64,000 bases of DNA from Amyelois transitella (Eukaryota > Arthropoda > Insecta > Lepidoptera > Pyralidae), in contig NC_083515.1 in assembly GCF_032362555.1 (NCBI RefSeq), forward strand, positions 9,831,001 to 9,895,000, read 5' to 3'. Position numbers and translations under genes: made by a program. Below, piece by piece: positions 1 to 9,800 of the stretch. Position 1 is the first letter of the stretch. Each line of letters starts with the position of its first letter. Below the pieces are notes generated by a model. It was given only the letters and a program-made list of their open reading frames with translations. It was not told the DNA's origin and made no database searches.

Positions 1-45
1 TATATTAGAAGTTTGTCTTTTTGTAAAATCTAATCCCCACTTGTT

Positions 46-72
46 TAGATAGATTAGATAGATAGATAGATA
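46..72. repeat. GATA microsatellite tail of LINE-1
   Basis: Imperfect AGAT units form the 3' terminus of the minus-strand LINE. Short tandem tails of this sort are typical of CR1-like elements, in place of poly(A). Confidence 0.6.
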
Positions 73-481
73 AAAACGTTTATTCAGTTGCTACAGACAC
101 AAAATACAGAGTTAAACAAAACATTATAATAACACAGTTGAGATGCATTTGCGTGCTGCAGCAAGTAGAAAAGGTCATAACTCAGCGGAATTTTTGCACT
201 AACTGAAGTGCAAAACGCTGATTTTCAGTTATCACCATTGAAGTGGGTGCGGGCGCTAAAGTGAAAGAAAGAAACAATAAAATAATAAATTTATGTGCAA
301 AAGATTATGGGAATGTGTATGTATATAGATAGATAAACAGGAAAATACGAAAAATGTTAGTAAATTGTTATTAGTTGTAGATAATAATATAAAAAGTATA
401 CAGTATAAATATATGTATAGGTATATATACAAGTAAAAATAAAAATGAGTTCACCACATAAAACCAGCCAGGCAACGAAAC

Positions 482-3406
482 TCACGAGAAGAATCCCAAC
501 CGCAAGCGTTTCGGTATACCGAGTGCTTGTTTTTCCCGTAGAAAGGATTTAAGGTTCTTTTTAAAAGAATAAATAGAACTAAGCAGGCGTATAGGCGGTG
601 GTATATCATTCCAGCACCTCGTTGCCTGGTGGCGGAAACTTCCCTCGAAGGCTACGGTTTTATGTGGCTGTACTGACAGTATCGGGCGAGTGGACCTACA
701 TGGCCCAGATCTACCACGAAATCGAAAAAATATCAGCTTAGAGAAAAGATAGTTAGGCTTATGGAACTTCATAACTCCGAACATAAGGCTGGCTAAATGT
801 AATTGTCTCCGCGTTTCCATATTCAACATTGTAGCTCTGATTAAATATGGTGAGATATGACTGCGGGGTGGAATATTGAAACAAAAACGAGCGCAGGCGT
901 TTTGGATACGCTGAATGAGGCGCTGTGTTTTACAAAGTAGCCGAGGACCATAGACAATGTCACCGAAGTTAAGCCTCGAAAGGATCAACGTCTCGCAGAG
1001 TCGAATACGAACTTCTTCTGTTAACAAATTTCGAATTTTGTATATTACTTTAAGGCGATAGAAACAACTTTTAACCAAACTTGCGACGTGACTTTCAAAG
1101 CGTAACTGCGGATCTACTATCAACCCCAGGTTTCTAACTTCCATTGCCCTGCTTATAACATCGTTACCAATTTTTACCCCCAGATCTTCATTTATGATAC
1201 TAGCCAGTTGAAATCTAGAGCCAAGTACTATATAGTTCGATTTTTTGGGGTTAAGGGTCAGTGAGTTTCTCAGAGACCACTCAGCAATCCTCCCTAAGTC
1301 TTCATTCAATTTAATAACTGCTTGAGAAATGTTATTTGGAACGTCAGAAATATACAGTTGTACGTCGTCGGCATAGAGGTGGTACTTGCAATGTTTTATC
1401 ACCCGGGTAATGTCAGCACTAAATATAATAAACAGTAGAGGCCCAAGAATTGAGCCCTGAGGAACTCCATGTTTTACGGGCAAAGATTGCGAAAAAAGGC
1501 ACAACCCATTTTCCCTAGCCAATTTGACAGACTGAGATCGACCGCCCAAAAATGACCTGAACCAAGCGACCGAAAAAGGGTCCAAACCATAATACGCCAA
1601 CTTAGACAGAAGTAATTCAATATTCAAGCTATCGAACGCACGAGAAAAGTCTAATAACGTCAATATTGTACACTGTCCCCTGTCTTGTGCAGCAAGGATG
1701 TTGTCAGTGACGTCCAAGAGTGCTGTAGTAGTCCCATGGTTGCGTCGGAATCCAGACTGTAGTACGGGCAGCACATTATTCGCTTCCAAAAACTTGACCA
1801 ACTGAGTTTGTACGGACTTCTCCAAAATTTTTGATAGATAAGGCAATATACTAATGGGTCTAAGATCACTGTAACTAGAAGGTTTAGATGTTTTGGGTAT
1901 TGGTGTAACCAAGGCTCTTTTCCAGAAACAGGGAACAGTACCAGTAACAATAGAGGTATTAATAATATGGGTTATAGCATCTAAAGAATTTGGAAGTGTT
2001 AGTAATACCATATCTCTGCTTATACCATCCGGGCCAATCGCATTAGATTTAATGGAAAATATAAAATTTGCTACATCACATTCAGTTACAGTTTCTAGAT
2101 TAAATTTAGAGGAATCATTAAATTTATGATTGTTATAAAAAAAGAGATCTTCTTTACTGATATCTGCGCAAGGGACATTCAAAAAGTGATTGTTAATATC
2201 ATTTGCATTATCAAAAGAGTCCGGTAATATATCACTTCTGGAGGGATCAACCAAGATATTCCGTTTAAGATTCTGCCAAAAGACTTTTCCATTTCTTAAC
2301 TGTTTGTTAATAAGTTGATCGAAATATGCACGTTTTTCACAAGCTAAACTAGTCTGAACCAAAACCTTTAATTCCTTATAATATTTTCTATCCTCATCAG
2401 ATCCTGAATACTTAGATTTTTTATGTGCTTCGTTACGTTCGTCCATCATTAACCTACATGTGCCAGTAACCCAGGGTAGCGAATGATTAGGCTTAGCCTT
2501 TCTCAATTTGAGCGGTGCGTGCTTGTCAAAAAGTGCCAACAACTTGTGATTGAACTTTTCAACCATTAAATCAACACTAGGCTGGTTTTTTACTGACTCC
2601 CAATCGATATCGTTAAGATCACGGTCAAACGCATTGACGTCAATGCTCTTTATGGCTCTGGATACGATAAATCGCGGAGGATCTTTAGGTTTTTTTAATA
2701 ATAACTCAGTACAAATAAAATAGTGTCCTAACGATGCTGTTATGTTTGTAACTGAAACATGATGAATCGGTACATTCGTGCAGATGAGATCAATAAGGGT
2801 TTCTTTCAAAGTTTTATTCGGCAAGCGAGAGAGATGTGTTGGCTCAGTGATAATCTGTTTAAGTTCCAGATATTCTATAAACTCCACAACCCGCGGCCTA
2901 TTTGTATTAGAGTTATCGGACATGTCAATATTAAAATCTCCCAATAGAGCAACATAGTCAAAATTAGAAAAATACATGATTGATTCTGTCAAAGCGTCCA
3001 AGAAAGGGTCAACACCTATCCAGTCGGGTCTATAGGCTGTACCTACCAATACTTCGGCGCCGTTTATTCGAGTAGAAAGCCACATTTGCTCGATGTTTGC
3101 AATGGGGTGTTTTAGGATACGAACTCGCACATTACGTTTCACATAGAAAGCTACTCCACCCCCCTTGCCACCCTTCATATGGATAGGACGTGAGACGTGG
3201 TACAGTCGATAGCCAGGCGCAGCTGGGGCACAAAGCTCCTGACCCTCTTTTAGCCAAGATTCATTAATTGCAACTATGTCCGGCTTGAATTTGTCAATAG
3301 CCATGAGAAAATCATCCTGCTTGGTGTTAAGTGACCCTGCATTATAGAGAGCTAACTTGAATTTTTTGGGCTCAAACACTGTGATGATAAACAACAACAA
3401 GTCCAC
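482..3406 (-). CDS. LINE-1 ORF2: endonuclease and reverse transcriptase
   Basis: A 974-residue frame. The N-terminal ~240 residues are an APE-type endonuclease with NAGSL, the INESWL motif and LLGDFNID. The position that usually reads SDH reads LGH. Reverse transcriptase follows: palm motifs RPISILPYLSKILEK, the LLDFSRAFDSL block, HGVPQGSILGPLLF, and the catalytic YADD at about residue 677 (plus-strand bases 1364-1375). A C-terminal tail with the WNDIPPPIR pattern closes the protein, as in CR1/Jockey elements. The protein would nick target DNA and copy the element RNA onto it. No stop or frameshift is visible. The start used is the first ATG of the frame and could be a little internal. Confidence 0.9.
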   Translation of the reverse strand: MDLLLFIITVFEPKKFKLALYNAGSLNTKQDDFLMAIDKFKPDIVAINESWLKEGQELCAPAAPGYRLYHVSRPIHMKGGKGGGVAFYVKRNVRVRILKHPIANIEQMWLSTRINGAEVLVGTAYRPDWIGVDPFLDALTESIMYFSNFDYVALLGDFNIDMSDNSNTNRPRVVEFIEYLELKQIITEPTHLSRLPNKTLKETLIDLICTNVPIHHVSVTNITASLGHYFICTELLLKKPKDPPRFIVSRAIKSIDVNAFDRDLNDIDWESVKNQPSVDLMVEKFNHKLLALFDKHAPLKLRKAKPNHSLPWVTGTCRLMMDERNEAHKKSKYSGSDEDRKYYKELKVLVQTSLACEKRAYFDQLINKQLRNGKVFWQNLKRNILVDPSRSDILPDSFDNANDINNHFLNVPCADISKEDLFFYNNHKFNDSSKFNLETVTECDVANFIFSIKSNAIGPDGISRDMVLLTLPNSLDAITHIINTSIVTGTVPCFWKRALVTPIPKTSKPSSYSDLRPISILPYLSKILEKSVQTQLVKFLEANNVLPVLQSGFRRNHGTTTALLDVTDNILAAQDRGQCTILTLLDFSRAFDSLNIELLLSKLAYYGLDPFSVAWFRSFLGGRSQSVKLARENGLCLFSQSLPVKHGVPQGSILGPLLFIIFSADITRVIKHCKYHLYADDVQLYISDVPNNISQAVIKLNEDLGRIAEWSLRNSLTLNPKKSNYIVLGSRFQLASIINEDLGVKIGNDVISRAMEVRNLGLIVDPQLRFESHVASLVKSCFYRLKVIYKIRNLLTEEVRIRLCETLILSRLNFGDIVYGPRLLCKTQRLIQRIQNACARFCFNIPPRSHISPYLIRATMLNMETRRQLHLASLMFGVMKFHKPNYLFSKLIFFRFRGRSGPCRSTRPILSVQPHKTVAFEGSFRHQATRCWNDIPPPIRLLSSIYSFKKNLKSFLREKQALGIPKRLRLGFFS

Positions 3407-4109
3407 GTGAGATTAGGTATGATATAATATAATATTGTAAGATATATACATATGCACAATTAAATAAAGTAATTAATAAAATGTAACATGTTATGAATAG
3501 GATCGCAAATATGTATTTAATTTTGTTTTGCTGCAGCACACCAATGAAAAATAATACAATGATAAAATGAATTCCAAAAACAAAGGCATACTTATGAAAT
3601 TTAATTACAGTAAATTTGAGGGTAAATAGCTCTGACGCTGGAATTGACGAAAAGTATAATATGCAATTTAACATAAGAAAAATTAAAAGCAATAAGCCAG
3701 GCCATGCTTTTTCAACATAAGCAAAAAGAAGTTCACCTTTGGTCAAGAAGCAAACTACATACAAACAACATACTACAATAAATACAACTCTATATGAATC
3801 TAAGTCAATAGACATTGCATTGGAACTGTGAAAACCCGGTAATTTAAAGTAAAGCATTTTTAGATATACAAAATAAAAACCAAAATCTAAAGTAAATAAT
3901 AGAGAATAACAGAAATTCACTGAATAAGACCCAACAAACAAATTTTTATTGACCAGTAGAACAAACGACGCCCAGTCCAAAAACACCATTAAGATCCTGA
4001 TCATTGCGAATACGGATGCGAGGCGAGTCCGGTGCCTGGTGTTGCCGAACGTAGATACGGCCTTCTCTTGTCCAGGCAAAACGCCACTTGTATTGCGTGG
4101 CAAGTTCAC
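3372..4109 (-). other. Hydrophobic open frame bridging LINE-1 ORF1 and ORF2
   Basis: A 245-codon frame covers the whole inter-ORF gap, overlapping the last ~164 bp of ORF1 and the first ~35 bp of ORF2, each in a different frame. Beyond the ORF1 overlap it is very rich in Phe, Leu, Ile and Val, with several stretches long enough to span a membrane. The step from ORF1 to this frame is +1, and from this frame to ORF2 again +1. It may be a chance product of T-rich sequence, since T-rich codons are hydrophobic. I report it as an open frame, not as a proven gene. Confidence 0.25.
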
Positions 4110-5121
4110 GAGCTCGACGAAATAGGTGACGGTTGACTTTTGTCAGCCGTTCATTGATGAAGAATCGGCGGGCAGGCCCAGGGAGTCCAGTGCCCTCAGT
4201 CGTAGCGCCGCGGCGCACGCGCGCCGCCCGAATGAGCTCGTCGCGAAGCGCCCGGCGGGCCAGCCGCACGACGACCGGCCGCGGACCCTGCCCGCCCGCA
4301 GGCACCGCCGCCGCCGCACCAGACCGCGCGACCAGTGGCCCTACACGGGACACGCTCACCAGATCCTCGCTCTTCAGCTTCACACCCAGCTTATCTGCCA
4401 GCGTTATCGCGATATGTTGTAGACTCTCCCCTGGCTGTTCCACTATGCATGTCATCTCCACATCATTGAGCAGGAGGTCCTGATCTCGCTCGTTGAGCTC
4501 AGCCTTCAGGTTAGCAATCGACTCTTTGAGAGACTGCTCGACATCGGTCGCTACAAAAGGCCGTGCTTCAGTCTGCAACTTCATCTGCTGTTCGAGACTA
4601 TCCACCCGCGCTTGAAGCTGTTCATACCTTTTGTCACTTTCATCCAGCCTCAGGTTAACTTTGGTCAAAGATTCGGTGAGGATTTCGCTAAGCCTTCTAT
4701 CAGCGGCCCTATCCTCTCTATACTCGTCTCTGAACTGGCGCAGCTCGTAAAGCAGCGCCTGGACGTCGGTTATCTCCATTGTCTCATTTAGAGCTGTGGT
4801 GTTCAGCTCGGACACAGGTAACGATATGGAGACATCCCCTGCGTGGTCGGACGGACTCAGCGCCGCGGCGCCCCGGCGCAGTGTGACACCCTCAGTCGCA
4901 CCGCGGACTGGAGTGTTGCTGTTGTCCGCGCGGGGCTGCCTGCAGACGCATAATGGGCATTTCCACGCTGTTCTGTGTTCAGCTGTCAGAGTATTAAAGA
5001 ACCGCTGTTCCGAGACGTTCGCGCAAGTGAGATCATAGTCCTGTTTGCAAATACTACAAGTAAGAAATTGTCGGCTATCAATGTTTTTTAAGCATCCGGC
5101 ACACCTTCTGCTTAGCTCCAT
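3946..5121 (-). CDS. LINE-1 ORF1: zinc finger, coiled-coil, FP-like RNA-binding protein
   Basis: About 391 residues from the ATG at 5119-5121, chosen because the protein starts MELSRRCAGC right at the zinc finger; an upstream in-frame ATG at 5167-5169 adds 16 hydrophobic residues. Order: PHD-like Cys cluster (CAGC...CSIC...CPLC) in the first ~60 residues, a low-complexity linker, a long coiled coil (about residues 135-225), then a C-terminal domain with KVNRHLFRRARELA and WRFAWTREGRIYVR, the pattern of the baculovirus FP-25K-like domain found in insect LINE ORF1 proteins. Likely a nucleic-acid-binding partner of ORF2. The GC-rich third quarter is unlike the AT-rich surroundings. Confidence 0.8.
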   Translation of the reverse strand: MELSRRCAGCLKNIDSRQFLTCSICKQDYDLTCANVSEQRFFNTLTAEHRTAWKCPLCVCRQPRADNSNTPVRGATEGVTLRRGAAALSPSDHAGDVSISLPVSELNTTALNETMEITDVQALLYELRQFRDEYREDRAADRRLSEILTESLTKVNLRLDESDKRYEQLQARVDSLEQQMKLQTEARPFVATDVEQSLKESIANLKAELNERDQDLLLNDVEMTCIVEQPGESLQHIAITLADKLGVKLKSEDLVSVSRVGPLVARSGAAAAVPAGGQGPRPVVVRLARRALRDELIRAARVRRGATTEGTGLPGPARRFFINERLTKVNRHLFRRARELATQYKWRFAWTREGRIYVRQHQAPDSPRIRIRNDQDLNGVFGLGVVCSTGQ

Positions 5122-5268
5122 CTTACAAAACGTATAGAAAAAAAATATATGAATATAATTGGAAAACACAAAAAAAGTGTAATAAAAAAAAAAAGTTTTT
5201 TATAAAAATGGAAAACACAACAAAATGTGTGATTTAGAGAAAAAAAAAAAAACAAAAATTATATTATA

Positions 5269-5350
5269 TGCCGCACCGAGATTTGAACACGGGCACTGCG
5301 AATCGACCCTGCGAGGTTTCCCACTGAGCCAAAGTTGGTCTACGCAGTTT
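5269..5350 (-). repeat. tRNA-like SINE head fragment
   Basis: On the minus strand a segment resembling a tRNA gene shows an A-box-like TTTGGCTCAGTGGGAAAC and a B-box-like GTGTTCAAATCTC. No full cloverleaf was confirmed, so I read it as a SINE head and not as a working tRNA gene. Confidence 0.4.
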
Positions 5351-5699
5351 GACGAAATTAAAATATATAATGACAGTTGTTTATTGTCACCAAGATTAGT
5401 GAGTCATGAACTCGATGACTATTTATTTTTGTAAACGACTGACCCGCACATAAAAGTAGTTTGCTATGTTCACTAGGTAATTTATTATTCACCGTAAATA
5501 TTTAGTTATTGTATATTATTTAAATTCAATGTCACTAATCGCTCGCCCGATCACTGAGCTTCAAAACAATACAACTTTTGCACGTAAAAACACTGTATTT
5601 ATACAAGATAATGATTTTAAACGGCGGGAGCTTCTTTAACACAACCGGTTCGAATAAGTTCGCACGCGCGCCCCCAAAAACACACAATTTACAAAAATA

Positions 5700-6155
5700 G
5701 CGGACATAAGAATGAGGCCAGATCGTGTGAGACCTCAATACCAGCAAAAGTTGGTTATTGGAGGACATCATAAATCTTTGATAAGTAATAATGTGATCGG
5801 GATGGCTCCTAAGATTTTTAATAAATTGCCAGATAGTTATAAGACCGAAGATTTAGTGACATTTAAAAAGACAATTAAACAGCTTTTAATAGAAAGATGT
5901 TATTACAGTGTTAAAGATTTTCTACAAGACAGTTTGACATAATAATTCGATTTAATTTATATAATTCTTATTTTTGATGTGTGTACTGACATTTTCAATT
6001 TTATTTAAATTTTTATGTTGACTTTATTTTATATAAATGTATGTAATTAATTATTGTACGTCTGTAAAGACAGGACTCAGTGGTACTCTATACAATTATA
6101 TTATCTTTTTACCTGTGCTCCACAATAAATAGATTTGATTTGATTTGATTTGATG
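5700..6155 (+). mobile_element. 3' end of a second CR1-like LINE, with GATTT-repeat tail
   Basis: A frame at 5712-5942 encodes the last ~76 residues of a LINE ORF2: an FNKLPDSYK block, then a basic helix ending FYSV-like (CYYSVKDFL). This matches the C-terminal pattern of CR1/Jockey RTs. It is followed by a 3' UTR ending in ATTTG units at about 6128-6153. The 5' part is absent, so this is a typical 5'-truncated insertion. Confidence 0.65.
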
Positions 6156-6873
6156 ATAATTTGAATGAAATACCTGTTTTTTCCAATGAACGTAATTTTC
6201 GACTAATTAACTTCCCGATGAATGAATTTGTATGTACCAACGTAAATATTTTAGAGCATTGTAGGTAGAATTTATTTATTTACTCAAACTTTATTGTACA
6301 AAATACAAATGTGTAACACAATTGACTATAAACTTTATTCTACTTTAATATTTTGTTTGAGAAAACTCCTTCTTGTTTTCAAGTCTTTATTGAAAGATAT
6401 GGCAAAATGGACTCTCTGCGTCTCCAAGTTACACCCTCTGCCACAAAGCTTCGAGGCCTGGGTCTGCCTTCTGATACTTCTCTGGCGATTTCTCTCATAG
6501 TTATATGAAAATCAACCCTTAAAGTTAGACCTTTTTTGTTAGACCGACGACCTCAATAACGATGTTAAAAAAAGGTTATTTTGGGTAAATGTAAATATTT
6601 TCTCTTTGAAACACCGGTCAAATTTTTTATTAATAAAATGTTGAGTTCCTTAATGCCTAGCCAAACTTTCAGACAATAATATGTTTATCTGTTTAACTTA
6701 TTATGACTAATTAGAATGCCAAACACTTAACTAAACATGCCAAATTTTAATTCTTTAAACCTAGCAGTTTGTTATGTGTGCTGATATGATAGTCAGTCAG
6801 TTTCCTCTTTTATATACCTATATATCTTACATATATTTAAATAATGTGTTAATTTAATGATTTAATCTTACAG
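6156..6873. other. Non-coding AT-rich stretch (guanylyl cyclase intron)
   Basis: I see no gene, repeat family or RNA in this stretch. It ends in a polypyrimidine-poor acceptor (atcttacag) for the exon at 6874. Confidence 0.5.
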
Positions 6874-9800
6874 ATAGTGGAAATCCTTAATGAACTGTAC
6901 ACCTGCTGCGATTCAATCATAACATTTTATAATGTTTATAAGGTAAGTGTATTGTTTTATATGTGAACTATAAAAAAAAATATCGTTTTTTTTAATCTTT
7001 CTTAAAAATTATTGACAGGAGTCATTCTTGTCAATAATCTTTACTAACCATAAAATTAAAAGAATTTTGTTCGATATTTAAAGCTTAGCTGACTGTTGTC
7101 AATTATTTTTTTTTGATTAAAATTTTAAGATAATAGAAAAAATAAAAGAATAATAGCTGTTTCTTTATTATTAAAGGTTTACCAATAACTTGCCAATATC
7201 GAGTAGGTACACTAATTCTGTTTTTGTTAAAACAACACAAATTATACTAAACTGCACTTATTGAGCCGCAATACAATCTTCTTCCACCTGGGTTTAGTCC
7301 CGGTTGCATCCTTACCACTCTGGAGTGTAGCCCGCAATTTACAATTATGGTCAAATTTGAAATGAGCCCTTTCTCAATTTTTGGACGTGATAAAGCGGTG
7401 ACTAATAAACAATTGTTGACATGCGTTCAAGCACGAATTATGTATACTATCACGGACGCTTAAAATGTTCGCGTAAATAAAAGAATTATAAGTAATGTGT
7501 ATCAAAAAATAAGCTGATTATTTGTAATTTTTAACAACGTACTCATATAGACTGTTATCGAAGTTTTCTGACGTATAAGTTTGTACAACTTGTAAACATT
7601 ACGAAATTTGTGAAACTTTGTTTTGTGTATAACAATGAGCACATAAAACTTTTTCATTTTATTATTTAGGTAATTATCTGTTTTTTTTTTTTTTTGACGA
7701 AGCAGAAGATACTCTGTATTAATTTGACGAAGCAAATTGCGAATAACTGGCTGTGTATGTTCTTTATCTAAAAAATAAATAAATTATGAAATTAATCTTT
7801 ATTACGTTGTATAAGAAAGAAATTCAAATTCGTTTATTTCCTCTTTACAAAGATCATTGCTTAAGCTAACTTAACTTATAGCTAAATGGTTATTAATGAT
7901 CTTTGCGGGGAGGCTAGTTCCTGAATAAGATTCTGTCGAACCTGATCTACAGGTAACTAGGCCACCCCTCTCGGATTTTAATACCCTGGCTAACAAAACT
8001 ACATACATACATACATATAATCACGTCTATATCTCTTGCGGGGTAGACAGAGCCAACCCAACAGTCTTGAAAAGACTGGTAGGCCACGTTCAGCTATTTT
8101 GTTTAAGATAGAATTGAGATTCAAATAGTGACAGGTTGCTAGCCCATCGCCAAAAAGAAGAATCCCAAGTATATAAGCCTACCCCTTAGTCACCTTTTAC
8201 GACATCCATGGGAGAGAGATGGAGTGGTCCTATTCTTTTTTCTATTAGTGCCGGGAACCACACGGCACTGCCGGGAACCAAACGGCACCTAACAGAACTA
8301 ACAGCTAAAATTAAAATAAAAGAGAGAGAAAGTCGCCTGCAGGAAGGTTTTATGGGTATATGTTTTCTTTATTTTTCCATTACTCGTGTGTGATTACCAT
8401 GATAAGCTAGATTTAACCTCATCTTATTTTATTTGCTTACATACGAATCATATGTTAGCCGCTCCTATGACCGTATTAAGGTTGTAGAAAGAGTTTTCAC
8501 TTTTATCAGTAAAATAGAAATATAATAAAATAGAAGTAAAATAGTGATGGCAAGTATATTTATTTTCAAAGAACAAATATTGTGAGCACTCAAACTGGAG
8601 AGAAATGGTCACCATCTGTGAATTTCAATGCCAGCCAGAGATGGCTTTCTAGACTTTTGACTTTGTGATATTCAGGTCTGTAAATAGTAGTATATAAATA
8701 AACTATAAGTTGTTTAGGACGTAGAGGATCCCAAACTATTGAAATCTTCAGGATTCTTAACTTACCCTGTCGTTGGCAAATATAACTTTTGTAGCGTGAA
8801 AGATATAATACTATATTTTATTTTTCGACTAAGTAGACAGTTTACCCGCAGCTTCGTCTGCGTGAATGTAGCGTTTTTTTACAAAAAGCAACGTAATTAG
8901 CACCACTTACAAAAAGCAACGAATTAAACGCCACTTTCTAAAGACATACAGGTTTTTGGCAAATCCCACAGGAACTATTTTTTTACCGGGAAAAAAGGTA
9001 ACCCTATGTCCTTCTCCAGACTCCAGAATAATATATACGTGTTATATCAAAAATATTAATTCAGTAGATAACCCGTGAAAAGGTTACAAACAAATAAACT
9101 TACTTTCGCACTTGTAAATTGAGATTAAGGACAATATGACAATGACATGTTCATTGAATGAAATGATGACTATATGACAATACCGTGTGGTTCCTGGCAC
9201 CAGTACAAAAAAAGAATAGGACCATCCCATCTCGTTCCCATGGATGTTGTAAAAGGCGACTAAGGGATAGACTTATAAACTTGGGATTCTTCTTTTAGGC
9301 GACGGGCTAGCAACCTGTCACTATTTTAGTCTCAATTCTATCATTAAGTCAAATAGCTCAATGTGGCCTATCAGTCTTTTCAAGACTGTTGGCTCTATCT
9401 ACCCCGCAAGGCATATAGACGTGATTATATGTATGTATGTATGACTATTAAATTATGTTCAAAGATCTTTATTTCTCATGAGTTACTTTATTTCTCAATT
9501 ATGAGTTTTTATTGACATACATGCATTGTATAAAATCACATCTCTTTCCCGATCGAGCAAGCAGACTACTTCTTTCCACTTGCCACGATCTGCATACATC
9601 TCACGCTTCATCCACATTCATAACTCTCTTGCGAGTTTGTCGGTTACATATACTCTTGACCTGACCTTTTGATTTTTTTTTATCAACAGGTAGAAACAAT
9701 AGGCGATGCTTATATGGTAGTTGGCGGTCTTCCTGAGAGGTGTTCACGGCACGCTGCCGAAGTCGCGTCACTGGCATTGCATGTCATAGATGAAGTCCCC

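Larger units (their letters stand above)
46..5200 (-). mobile_element. Non-LTR retrotransposon (LINE-1 of this window), nearly full length
   Basis: On the minus strand this reads as a two-ORF LINE: ORF1 (zinc finger, coiled coil, FP-like domain), a 539 bp inter-ORF segment, ORF2 (endonuclease plus reverse transcriptase), then a 3' UTR ending in a short GATA/TATC array at 46-72. Both ORFs are uninterrupted, so the copy is recent. The combination of a PHD-like ORF1 finger and a microsatellite 3' tail points to the CR1/Jockey group; the exact clade is not assigned. The 5' limit near 5200 is estimated from the end of ORF1, and I found no convincing target duplication. It probably lies upstream of, or in an intron of, the guanylyl cyclase gene. 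Confidence 0.85.

Noticed and set aside
4126-4483. Arg/Pro-rich plus-strand frames of ~100 codons
   Set aside because: They are antisense shadows of the GC-rich part of LINE-1 ORF1.
9420-9445. TATG/TACA arrays as possible CRISPR or satellite
   Set aside because: They are always at one end of SINE-A or LINE-T and have no spacers.
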